Below are positions 6,327 through 14,361 of a stretch of DNA of 64,000 bases, in pieces. Below the pieces are notes generated by a model. That model saw only the letters and a list, made by a program, of their open reading frames with translations. It was not told the DNA's origin and made no database searches. Origin of the DNA: Novosphingobium sp. PhB165 (lineage in GTDB: Bacteria > Pseudomonadota > Alphaproteobacteria > Sphingomonadales > Sphingomonadaceae); assembly GCF_004341845.1 (NCBI RefSeq), contig NZ_SLVB01000001.1, positions 186,001 through 250,000 on the forward strand, given 5' to 3'. Both the position numbers and the translations under genes were made by a program. Every line of letters begins with the position of its first letter. Position 1 is the stretch's first letter.

Positions 6327-7097
6327 TCAGGCGTTGACCGGGATCTGCGGACCCTTACCCTGCGCAACCTGGCGACCGAAAATGTCGCGCACGAGGTCGA
6401 GCGAGAAGAGGTGGGCGTAGATCAGCGGCAGCATACCGTTCTGGTTCCACTGGCGCAGCACGTCGCCGCGCATTTCGCGCAGCTTGGTCTCGTCAACCAT
6501 CTGGAAGCCGCGATAGGTGAAGGGCTGGCCGGTGCCGACGTCGATGTTCAGCTCGCCTTCCATCAGCAGGTTGTGCTTGGCCAGCTCGGCCATGAAGTTG
6601 GCGGTCTTGGTGCCGGCGATCTCGAAGTTCTCGCAGAACTTGAGCATGTTCTTGGTGGCGTCGGTCGGCTCGCCTTCGGCGAACAGGGCCTCGCCTTCCT
6701 CGATCTCACCCACGAGGTCGCTCGACGGGTCGACGCAGAGCGAAAGCTCTTCGCTGTCCGGGCGCAGGCGGGCGAGCATGAAGGGATAGCGGCGGGCGTA
6801 AGCCGGGATGTAGACCGGCTGGCCGACAATGCCTTCATCGTCGACGAAGACGTTCACGCCTTCGTTCATGCCCATCAGGATGAGCGGAACGGGGTTTTCG
6901 CCCGAAGTGAAGATGATCGGGTAGTTACGCTGGGCCTGCGGAAATTCCTCAACCGTGAGCGGTACCGAATTGATGCCGACCAACCACGTCGCCTTGTCGG
7001 TCGAACGGGTCTTCCAGCTGGCGTGCTGCTGCGAATTGAGCGGCACAAGGTCCTTGTAGAACAGGGGCAGGGCAGGATTCTGCGGCGCGGTGGCCAT
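6327..7097 (-). CDS. SapC family protein
   Basis: A 256-residue soluble protein matching in outline the SapC family of Caulobacter and sphingomonads. It has an N-terminal PLFYKDLVPLNSQQH segment, AYARRYPFML in the middle and KLREMRGDVLRQW near the end. The family was named from an S-layer-associated locus and often sits next to TonB-dependent receptors, but its biochemical role is not settled. No such receptor is in this window. It stands alone between the small RNA and an oxidase gene. There is no signal peptide, which argues for a cytoplasmic location. Confidence 0.82.
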   Translation of the reverse strand: MATAPQNPALPLFYKDLVPLNSQQHASWKTRSTDKATWLVGINSVPLTVEEFPQAQRNYPIIFTSGENPVPLILMGMNEGVNVFVDDEGIVGQPVYIPAYARRYPFMLARLRPDSEELSLCVDPSSDLVGEIEEGEALFAEGEPTDATKNMLKFCENFEIAGTKTANFMAELAKHNLLMEGELNIDVGTGQPFTYRGFQMVDETKLREMRGDVLRQWNQNGMLPLIYAHLFSLDLVRDIFGRQVAQGKGPQIPVNA

Positions 7098-7226
7098 TGC
7101 GATACTCTCCGCAAGTCTGGGAATTTTCCGAGTGGGTGGCTTTAGAAGCAGGAAGGGGTGTGCGCAAGCGGGCTGCCGGGGCGATGCGGGGATATCCGGC
7201 GAGTCGGCGTGCGCTGTCCCTCGAAG

Positions 7227-8678
7227 CTAGATCAGCTTGCCGGGATTGAGCAGTCCCTGTGGATCGAGCGCCTGCTTGACCGAGCGCATGATGGAGAGCG
7301 CCACCGGGTCGCCAAGACGGGCCAATTCGTCCCGCTTGAGCTGGCCGATGCCGTGCTCGGCCGAGATCGAGCCGCCCCATTCGGTCACGAGATCGTGGAT
7401 GTAGCGGCTGATTTCCTTGCCTTCCCGGGCTTGCCAGGCGGCGCCGTCGGTCACGCTGGGCGCGATCACGTGATAGTGGACATTGCCGTCACCCAGATGA
7501 CCGAAGGCGACCGCCTCGGTGCCGGGCCACTTGGCCTCGATCATCGGCGCGGTGGTTTCCACGAATTCGGGCATCTTTTCGACCGGGACCGAAATGTCAT
7601 GCTGCACGGCCGGACCGCGCGCGCGCTCGGCGGGGGAAATCGATTCGCGGATCAGCCACATGGCCTCGGCTTGCGCTTCGCTGGCAGACATCGTGGCATC
7701 TTCCAGCAGTTCGGCTTCGAAGGCATCGGCCATCATCGTCTCGCAGCGGTCGCGCAGCGTGTCGGCTCCGGCGCGGTCGGCCACGACTTCGATGAGAACG
7801 TGCCAGCCATGACGCCCTTCGAGCGGCGCACGGGCGTCGGGCAGGAGTTGAAGCACGGCATCGAGACAGGCCTGCGGCAGGACCTCGAAGCCCTCAAGTG
7901 CTTCGCCTGCCGCATCCTCGCAGTGGAGCAGCAACTTGCGCGCGTCGACCAGCGTGGGAACGCCTGCCCAGATCACCACGCGCTCGGCCACTGCGGGCAG
8001 CAGTCTGAGCGTCGCGGCGCTGACTAGGCCCAGCGTCCCCTCGGAGCCGATGAAAAGCTGCTTGAGGTCGAAACCGCGATTGTCCTTCTTGAGCGGGGTG
8101 AGCATCGAGTAGATTTGCCCGTCGGCCAACACGGCCTCCAGCCCGAGCACCAGCGCGCGCATCGAGCCGTGGCGTAGCACCTGGGTGCCGCCGGCATTGG
8201 TCGAGATCAGGCCACCTACCGTCGCCGATCCCTTGCCGCCCAGCGACAGCGGGAAGCGCAGCCCTTCCGCCTCAGCCGTTTCGTGGAGCGTCTGGAGCAC
8301 GAATCCCGCCTCGCAGGTGATCTGACGGGCCTCTACGTCGAAATGGCGGACCGCGTTCATCCAGCGCAGCGAGAGTAGCAGGGCATGGCCGCTGTCATCG
8401 GGAGTGGCGCCGCCGGACATCCCGCTGTTGCCGCCTTGCGGAACGATGGCGATGCCGTGGCGCGCGCAGAGGCGGACCAGTGCCGAAAGCTCTTCGGTCG
8501 ATCCGGGAGACGCCATGGCCAGCGCCTTGCCGGTATAGCGGCCGCGCCAGTCGGTCAGCCAGGGGGCGAGAAGGTCGGGATCGGCGGTCAGGCCGCGCGG
8601 GCCGAGCAACTCGGCGGCTTCGGTCAGGAAGGCGCGGGCGGTGGTGCTTGCGGCGGTCAGGCTGTCGGAGGTCGTCAT
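7227..8678 (-). CDS. FAD-linked 2-hydroxyacid oxidase/dehydrogenase (GlcD/D-lactate dehydrogenase type)
   Basis: A 483-residue flavoprotein. The N-terminal FAD-binding PCMH fold shows VPQGGNSGMSGG (about residues 80-92) and GLISTNAGGTQVLRHGSMR. The C-terminal substrate domain has HLGDGNVHYHV and the closing GSISAEHGIGQLKR...LDPQGLLNPGKL. These are hallmarks of the family that oxidises D-lactate, D-2-hydroxyglutarate or glycolate. The exact substrate cannot be read from the sequence. The ATG at 8678 fits the family start; a longer frame upstream has an Arg/His-rich unlikely leader. Confidence 0.9.
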   Translation of the reverse strand: MTTSDSLTAASTTARAFLTEAAELLGPRGLTADPDLLAPWLTDWRGRYTGKALAMASPGSTEELSALVRLCARHGIAIVPQGGNSGMSGGATPDDSGHALLLSLRWMNAVRHFDVEARQITCEAGFVLQTLHETAEAEGLRFPLSLGGKGSATVGGLISTNAGGTQVLRHGSMRALVLGLEAVLADGQIYSMLTPLKKDNRGFDLKQLFIGSEGTLGLVSAATLRLLPAVAERVVIWAGVPTLVDARKLLLHCEDAAGEALEGFEVLPQACLDAVLQLLPDARAPLEGRHGWHVLIEVVADRAGADTLRDRCETMMADAFEAELLEDATMSASEAQAEAMWLIRESISPAERARGPAVQHDISVPVEKMPEFVETTAPMIEAKWPGTEAVAFGHLGDGNVHYHVIAPSVTDGAAWQAREGKEISRYIHDLVTEWGGSISAEHGIGQLKRDELARLGDPVALSIMRSVKQALDPQGLLNPGKLI

Positions 8679-8832
8679 ACCGGCGATATGGCACACCGAT
8701 CTGCGCGTTTCACGCGGTTTGCACGCGGGGTGACTTGCCGAATGGGTTAAGCGGTGGTTCAAGCTCTCCCGCTAAGGGGAGGGGGCTCGGCCTTTATTGC
8801 GCCCCGGGCCGTTCGGGGATCTGCTCTTTTTC

Positions 8833-9453
8833 ATGAATCTCGCTTCCGTCCTGCTGTACCCGCTCATGCTGCTGCTTCCAGCGGCAGGGGGCGGCGAATC
8901 GGGCAAGGGTGATTCGTCCGTGCGAGGCGACGAGGCGAGGCAGTCCGATTCGGCAGGGTACGCTGCGCCTGACGCAGACGGTCCCGGCGGTTGGCCTGCC
9001 GACTGGTCCGAATCGGCGGGCAAGCATCCTTTCGCGGTGTTCGCCTTTCCGCATCCCGAGCCCGAGAGCGCCTGGCAGATTCGAATCGAGCAGCGCATGA
9101 CCATCCGCATCAGCCCGCGCGCGCCGCTTCCGGCCGAGCCGCTTGGCGATCCCGACGCACCGGAAAGCCGTCCGCGCTTCACCGAGCGCAAGATCGGCAA
9201 GTGTCTGCCGATTGCAGGAATTGCGGGCGTTCAGCCCGACGGGCAGCGCAACCTGCTGCTTTATATGCGTGACCGCCGAATCATTAGTGTCGAGCTGGAA
9301 CGGGCCTGCCGCGCGGGCGCGTTCTACTCCGGGTTCCTGCTCTCACGCTCAGCGGACGGGCAGCTTTGCGTGGACCGCGACTCCCTGTTGTCGCGCAGCG
9401 GTTCGAACTGCAAGCTCACCCGCATTCGGCAGCTTGTCGCCGTCGAACACTGA
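8833..9453 (+). CDS. Exported hypothetical protein
   Basis: A 206-residue protein begins with a hydrophobic signal-like segment (NLASVLLYPLMLLLPAA), then a low-complexity Gly/Ser/Asp stretch. A compact C-terminal domain follows, with KCLPIAGIAG, LLLYMRDRR, ELERACRAGAFYSGF and LCVDRDSLLSRSG. Several Cys are spread through this domain. I recognise the pattern as a periplasmic hypothetical of sphingomonads without known function. A start at 8797 in the same frame is possible but would put charged residues before the signal segment. Confidence 0.65.
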   Translation: MNLASVLLYPLMLLLPAAGGGESGKGDSSVRGDEARQSDSAGYAAPDADGPGGWPADWSESAGKHPFAVFAFPHPEPESAWQIRIEQRMTIRISPRAPLPAEPLGDPDAPESRPRFTERKIGKCLPIAGIAGVQPDGQRNLLLYMRDRRIISVELERACRAGAFYSGFLLSRSADGQLCVDRDSLLSRSGSNCKLTRIRQLVAVEH

Positions 9454-9515
9454 AATCGACTTCGAAATGGAGGCGAATCGCCTTCTTTTGCGGATTTTCT
9501 TGACTTTGGGAGTGG

Positions 9516-9538
9516 TTCGCGCAAAGGCGCCGCAAAGG
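9516..9538. repeat. Half-copy of the GCGCAAAGGCGC dispersed repeat
   Basis: TTCGCGCAAAGGCGCCGCAA and the following AGG match the arms of the inverted-repeat elements at 26775 and 44825. No second arm was found nearby, so this appears to be a remnant in the gap before the helicase gene. Confidence 0.5.
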
Positions 9539-9632
9539 TGCACGTTCGACACGCGCGAAGGCCTAGGCCGCACCCGTCGCGACATCGGCGAATACTCTTG
9601 CTTCCCTGAACTTCGGATAAACCAGTCTGCCT

Positions 9633-11090
9633 ATGAGCTTTGCCGATCTCGGCCTGTCTGACGAATTGCTGCAAGCGGTGGAAGCCGCGGGCTATAGCGA
9701 ACCGACTCCTATCCAGGCGCAGGCCATTCCCCCGGTCCTCATGATGAAGGACCTCATCGGCATCGCACAGACTGGGACGGGAAAGACCGCCAGCTTCGTG
9801 CTTCCGATGATCGACATCCTTGCCCATGGCCGCCGCCGTGCGCTGATGCCGCGATCTCTCATTCTCGAACCCACGCGCGAGCTTGCCGCGCAGGTTGCCG
9901 AGAACTTCGAGAAGTACGGCAAGAACCACGATCTCAAGATGGCGCTGCTGATCGGCGGCGTGCAGATGGGGGATCAGGTGAAGGCGCTTCAGGAAGGCGT
10001 CGATGTGCTGATCGCCACGCCGGGCCGCCTGATGGACCTGTTCGAGCGCGGCAAGATCCTGCTTACCGGCTGCGAACTGCTCGTGATCGACGAAGCGGAC
10101 CGCATGCTCGACATGGGCTTCATCCCGGACATCGAAAGCATCTGCTCCAAGCTGCCGACCAACCGGCAGACGCTGCTGTTCTCGGCGACGATGCCGCCGC
10201 CGATCAAGAAGCTGGCCGACCGCTTCCTGTCGAACCCCAAGAACATTGAAGTCGCCCGCCCGGCGACGGCCAACACCAACATTGTCCAGCACAAGGTGGC
10301 GGTGACGTCCCGGGGCAAGCGGGAGGCCCTGCGCCACCTGCTGCGGACCGATAACGTGACGACCGCGATCGTCTTCGCCAACCGCAAGACCACGGTGCGT
10401 GAACTCGCCAAGAGCCTCAAGGGCCACGGTTTCGCCGCTGGCGAGATCCATGGCGACATGGATCAGGCGGGACGCAATGCCGAGCTTCAGCGGTTCAAGG
10501 ACGGGGCGATCAACATTCTGGTCGCATCCGACGTTGCCGCGCGCGGGCTTGACGTGAAAGGCGTGAGCCACGTCTTCAACTTCGACACGCCCTGGCATCC
10601 GGACGACTACATCCACCGCATCGGCCGCACCGGCCGTGGCGGCGCAACGGGCCGTGCCTTCACACTTGTCACGCCCGAGGATGCCGAAGCAATCGAAGGC
10701 GTTGAAAAGCTGACCGGCGGCAAGATCCCCGTTTACACGCTTTCGCCGGATGAAGCCGCTGCGGCCCCGGCACGCGAAGAGCGGCCCCGCCGCGAAAAGC
10801 GTGCGCGGACCGAGACGCGTGAAGCGCCTGTGGAAGATCGCGCCGAACACAGCGAAGAGCGTTCCGCGCGCCGTGAACGCCCCGAGCGTCAGCGCGAAGA
10901 GCGCAGCGAACGTCCCGCGCGCCGCGATGAGCGTGCGGACCGTCGTCCCACGCGTGATACCGCGCCGGAACGCGAAGCGAAGGCACCGCGCAGCGACGCC
11001 CGCCGTGGCCGCCGCCGTGAGGAAGAACCGGCGGACATGGGCTGGAACGGCCCGGTTCCCGAGTTCCTCGGCGTTTCCGCGCTGGCCTGA
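9633..11090 (+). CDS. rhlE: DEAD-box ATP-dependent RNA helicase, RhlE type
   Basis: The 485-residue protein has the Q motif (EPTPIQAQAI), motif I AQTGTGKT (near 47), PTRELA, the DEAD box, SAT, and the motif VI region HRIGRTGRGG. It unwinds RNA duplexes in ribosome assembly or mRNA turnover, perhaps with the degradosome. From about residue 375 the tail is highly charged and rich in Arg-Glu and Arg-Asp (EERPRREKRAR, RRERPERQREERSERP), disordered and probably RNA-binding. The gene stands alone and ends in a clear terminator. RhlE is the closest named subgroup that I can assign, without certainty. Confidence 0.93.
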   Translation: MSFADLGLSDELLQAVEAAGYSEPTPIQAQAIPPVLMMKDLIGIAQTGTGKTASFVLPMIDILAHGRRRALMPRSLILEPTRELAAQVAENFEKYGKNHDLKMALLIGGVQMGDQVKALQEGVDVLIATPGRLMDLFERGKILLTGCELLVIDEADRMLDMGFIPDIESICSKLPTNRQTLLFSATMPPPIKKLADRFLSNPKNIEVARPATANTNIVQHKVAVTSRGKREALRHLLRTDNVTTAIVFANRKTTVRELAKSLKGHGFAAGEIHGDMDQAGRNAELQRFKDGAINILVASDVAARGLDVKGVSHVFNFDTPWHPDDYIHRIGRTGRGGATGRAFTLVTPEDAEAIEGVEKLTGGKIPVYTLSPDEAAAAPAREERPRREKRARTETREAPVEDRAEHSEERSARRERPERQREERSERPARRDERADRRPTRDTAPEREAKAPRSDARRGRRREEEPADMGWNGPVPEFLGVSALA

Positions 11091-11109
11091 TTTCGAACCT
11101 ATACCGTTT

Positions 11110-11140
11110 TCGGGGAGCCCTTCGCGGCTCCCCGTTTTCG
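11110..11140 (+). terminator. Rho-independent terminator after the DEAD-box helicase gene
   Basis: The stem CGGGGAGCC / GGCTCCCCG closed by a CTTCGC-type loop is followed by TTTTCGTTT, 20 nt after the stop codon. Confidence 0.85.
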
Positions 11141-11339
11141 TTTGGGCACCCCTATGTCAGGGGGCGGCCGCTGCCCGCAGCGGCAATCCGGTTACCTATT
11201 GTTTTTGCGGGCAGAGGATGACTTTCCTGCGCCTGTGCTGCAAGCGGTGGCGAGGGGCAGGAGACCTGCTTGTCGGGCGCTTGTCGGGCAAGGCGCTGCT
11301 GTGTCAGAAGCCTCGGGAAATATGCAGGGGAGTTGCCGT

Positions 11340-12785
11340 ATGCGATGGGCCGGACACAGAGGGGCAAGGCTGGTTCTGGTGCTGTCGCTGTGCATGGGCG
11401 CGGCCTGTGCCGCCAAGGCCGATCCGAACGCGATCGTGCAAGTGGACACCGGCAGCCTCGAAGGACGTGTTGAGGATGGCGTGATCAGCTGGAAGGGCAT
11501 TCCCTTCGCCGCGCCTCCGGTGGGGGACCTGCGCTGGCGTGCGCCGCAACCGGCGGCCAATTGGGACGGCGTGCGCCCGGCCACCGAATACGGCCACGAC
11601 TGCATGCAGAAGCCGTTCGAGGGCGATGCGGCCCCGCTTGGTACCCCTCCGGCCGAGGATTGCCTCTATGCGAACATCTGGCGCCCGGCGGAGGCCAGCG
11701 GCAAGCTGCCCGTCGTCGTGTGGATCTATGGCGGCGGCTTCGTCAATGGCGGTGCCTCGCCGCCGACTTATTCGGGGGCGGAACTGGCGAAGCAGGGGGT
11801 CTTGCTCTTCAGCTTCAACTACCGGGTCGGCCGTTTCGGGACCTTTGCCCATCCCGCGCTGACGAAGGATGGCGAGGACGGCGGCCTGATCGGCAACTAC
11901 GGCTATCTCGACCAGATCGCGGCGCTCGCCTGGGTCCAGCGCAATATCGAGGCGTTCGGCGGCGATCCGGAGAACGTGACGATTATGGGTGAAAGCGCGG
12001 GCGGGATGTCCGTGCATAATCTCGTCACGTCGCCGCTCGCCGATGGGCTGTTTGACAAGGCCGTGGTGCTGTCGGGCGGCGACGGCAAGATGCTTATCGG
12101 TCCCGATCTGGCCTCCGCCGAAGCATCCGGCCTGCGCTTTGCAGAGAGCAAGGGCATCGCGCCGGACGATCCTGACGCGCTGGCGAAGCTGCGGGCCTTG
12201 CCGGCGGACGATGTGGTGGACGGGCTCAATCTGGCCAGCCTTTTCGCGCCGTCCGATGCGCCGCGCAGTTTCGCGAGCCCCTTCATCGATGGACGCATCG
12301 CGCTCGACCAGCGCAAGGCCTATGCCTCCGGCCAATTCCACCAGGTGCCGATGATAATCGGCGCGACCAGCGACGACATGGGCGGCGTCACTGGCGGCAT
12401 GATCGCGGGCGCGAGACAGCTATCCGGCCTTGTTGCCGATCTGGGCGTGCCGGTGTGGGAATATCGGTTCGGCTACGTCGCGAGTTCGATCGCGGCGGAC
12501 GGGAAGGGCGCGCAGCATGCGAGCGACATTCCCTTCTTCTTTGGCACACAGGCGATCAAATACGGGGATGCCACCAGCGAGCGCGACAATGCGATGGGGC
12601 GGATTGCCAGCGCTTATATCGTGAATTTCGCGAAGACGGGCGATCCCAACGGCGCAGATCTGCCCATGTGGCAGCCGCGCTCGCGACAGGGAGAGGCGAT
12701 TCTGGAATTCACGCCGGATGGGACCGCAGCCGATGTGCCCGATCCGCTGCTGCCGCAGATCGAGGCGGCAGGGGAAGAGCAGTAA
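11340..12785 (+). CDS. Type B carboxylesterase/lipase, exported
   Basis: A 481-residue serine hydrolase with a signal peptide (RLVLVLSLCMGAACAAKA). It has the type B carboxylesterase signature: GKLPVVVWIYGGGFVNGG for the oxyanion hole, EDCLYANIW, and the nucleophile elbow GESAGG. The putative catalytic His is in QHASDIPFFFG. The acid position (GATSDDMGG) carries Asp where the family usually has Glu. It would hydrolyse carboxylic esters in the periplasm. GGGGAG lies 8 nt before the ATG at 11340, which decides the start. The convergent desaturase gene ends 9 nt downstream. Confidence 0.88.
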   Translation: MRWAGHRGARLVLVLSLCMGAACAAKADPNAIVQVDTGSLEGRVEDGVISWKGIPFAAPPVGDLRWRAPQPAANWDGVRPATEYGHDCMQKPFEGDAAPLGTPPAEDCLYANIWRPAEASGKLPVVVWIYGGGFVNGGASPPTYSGAELAKQGVLLFSFNYRVGRFGTFAHPALTKDGEDGGLIGNYGYLDQIAALAWVQRNIEAFGGDPENVTIMGESAGGMSVHNLVTSPLADGLFDKAVVLSGGDGKMLIGPDLASAEASGLRFAESKGIAPDDPDALAKLRALPADDVVDGLNLASLFAPSDAPRSFASPFIDGRIALDQRKAYASGQFHQVPMIIGATSDDMGGVTGGMIAGARQLSGLVADLGVPVWEYRFGYVASSIAADGKGAQHASDIPFFFGTQAIKYGDATSERDNAMGRIASAYIVNFAKTGDPNGADLPMWQPRSRQGEAILEFTPDGTAADVPDPLLPQIEAAGEEQ

Positions 12786-12794
12786 GACGAACCG

Positions 12795-13580
12795 TCAGGT
12801 TTCCAGAATCTTGGAATCCGATGTCTGTGTAAGCTGCCCCCGGAAAGGGGCGACGAGGTGATCGACGAAGTTTTCGGCAGGCGGCATATCGACGCCGAAA
12901 CGCGACGGACGCTCGGCTTCCGGACGATAGGCGGTGCCGAACATCCGGTCCCATATCACCAGTTGCGAGCCGAAATTGGTGTCATAGGCTTCCACCTGAT
13001 CCGCGTGATGCCAATGGTGGATGCGCGGAGGCGTGAACACGGCTTCGAGAGGCCCGAACGAAAGCCGGGTATCGGCATGGAGCAGGTTTGCGTGCAGCGT
13101 GTACACACCGATGTAGATCGCCACGGCCATGGGCGAGAACGAGGCGAACAATATCGGCAGCGTTAGCGCCGCAGAGAATACGACTTGCTCGACCGGATGA
13201 ACGCGCGCGGAGGCCAGCCAGTCGAGATGAGGGCTCGAATGGTGGATCCGATGGAAGCGCCAGAGAAAAGGTACGGCGTGGAAGCTGCGGTGAATGCACC
13301 AGATGATGAAATCGCACACCAACAGCAGGATCACAGCCTGAAGCCAGACCGGAAGCGTTCCGGAAAGATCCACGAGAGGTTTGGCCGGGGCAACCAGCGC
13401 CACGAGCAGCATGGCTCCGAATCGGATGATCAATGAGCCTACCGTTGCATGAAGCACATCAGCTGCCAGCCCAGCGCGAGTGCGGCGGCTCGTCCCGCGC
13501 GCGGGCAGCAGGCGCTCCAGCGGTACCAAGAGTATCGCCACGATAAGGAGCGGGCGCAGGACGGCTATGACTTCATGCAT
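12795..13580 (-). CDS. Sterol desaturase / fatty acid hydroxylase family membrane protein
   Basis: A 261-residue integral membrane enzyme with about four hydrophobic segments. The three His clusters of the di-iron hydroxylase superfamily are present: HRSFH, HRIHHSS and HHWHH, with a further His in HANLLHADTR. Such enzymes use O2 to hydroxylate or desaturate sterols, carotenoids or fatty acids. In sphingomonads they can modify sphingolipids or carotenoids, but the substrate cannot be read here. It is transcribed toward the carboxylesterase gene with only 9 nt between the stops. Confidence 0.85.
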   Translation of the reverse strand: MHEVIAVLRPLLIVAILLVPLERLLPARGTSRRTRAGLAADVLHATVGSLIIRFGAMLLVALVAPAKPLVDLSGTLPVWLQAVILLLVCDFIIWCIHRSFHAVPFLWRFHRIHHSSPHLDWLASARVHPVEQVVFSAALTLPILFASFSPMAVAIYIGVYTLHANLLHADTRLSFGPLEAVFTPPRIHHWHHADQVEAYDTNFGSQLVIWDRMFGTAYRPEAERPSRFGVDMPPAENFVDHLVAPFRGQLTQTSDSKILET

Positions 13581-13754
13581 CTGATCTGCGTCCGGTAAGG
13601 AGGAGCGGAAGCCGTGATGTTAGACGCCTTATGGTTTCCCGAACCTAAATGCGGATGCGGTTGATCGGCCCGGAACCTCGATTAAACGGCTGTTTACCAA
13701 TATTCCGCTAGAGCTTTTCCATGCCCGGCCGTTCCGGTGGGGTGGGGGATATCA

Positions 13755-14354
13755 ATGACGCTGGCTCGCCTGATCCATCTTGCCGAATGCGCCTTCCTGC
13801 TCCTGCTGGCCGGTCTGGCGGTCTGGCGGCTGTATCCGGCGGTACCGCAGCATCCCCAGCTTGTGATCTTCCTTATCGCCGAACTGCTTGGCGTTGTCCT
13901 GATTGTGATACAGCGTCCGGGCGACGTGGCGACCGGACTCAAGCCGGTGTTGTTGGGTTTCAGCGGAACCGGCGTGGCTCTGCTGATCGTGCCCAACGGC
14001 GTGCAACTCGCTCCCGATTTCGTGTCGACAGTACTGGTCGTCGGCGGCGTTACGCTGTCGATCCTCGCCAAGCTTTCGCTGCGACGCAGCTTCGGGCTGG
14101 TCGCGGCCAATCGCGGGGTCAAGGAAGGTGGGCTCTACAAGCTGGTCCGCCACCCGATGTACATGGCCTATATCGTCAACCATATCGGCTATCTGATGCT
14201 CTATCTCTCAGCCTGGAACGTGGCGATCTATGTCCTTACCTGGATCCTGCTGTGGATGCGCACGGATGAGGAAGAGCGGGTTCTCCGCACTGATCCGGCC
14301 TACTGTGCCTACGCCTCCAGAGTCCGTTCGCGCCTTGTACCGGGGCTGATCTGA
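13755..14354 (+). CDS. Isoprenylcysteine carboxyl methyltransferase-like (ICMT/PEMT) membrane protein
   Basis: A 199-residue protein with about five hydrophobic helices and the SAM-site signature of the ICMT/phospholipid methyltransferase superfamily near the C-terminus (LYKLVRHPMYMAYI, then RTDEEERVL). Bacteria do not usually prenylate proteins, so the substrate is probably a lipid or small molecule. The ATG at 13755 follows a GGTGGGGG ribosome site by 5 nt and is preferred to the upstream GTG at 13737. It is convergent with the uvrD-type helicase gene, 7 nt away. Confidence 0.8.
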   Translation: MTLARLIHLAECAFLLLLAGLAVWRLYPAVPQHPQLVIFLIAELLGVVLIVIQRPGDVATGLKPVLLGFSGTGVALLIVPNGVQLAPDFVSTVLVVGGVTLSILAKLSLRRSFGLVAANRGVKEGGLYKLVRHPMYMAYIVNHIGYLMLYLSAWNVAIYVLTWILLWMRTDEEERVLRTDPAYCAYASRVRSRLVPGLI

Positions 14355-14361
14355 GCGCCTT

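Noticed and set aside
6210-7145. Long plus-strand frame antisense to the SapC-family gene
   Set aside because: The complement of a GC-rich coding gene is often open. The minus frame has clear family features and the plus frame has only His/Arg/Val-rich sequence.
9324-10850. 508-codon minus-strand frame over the DEAD-box helicase gene
   Set aside because: The plus strand has all helicase motifs. The minus frame is a shadow rich in Arg, His and Ala.
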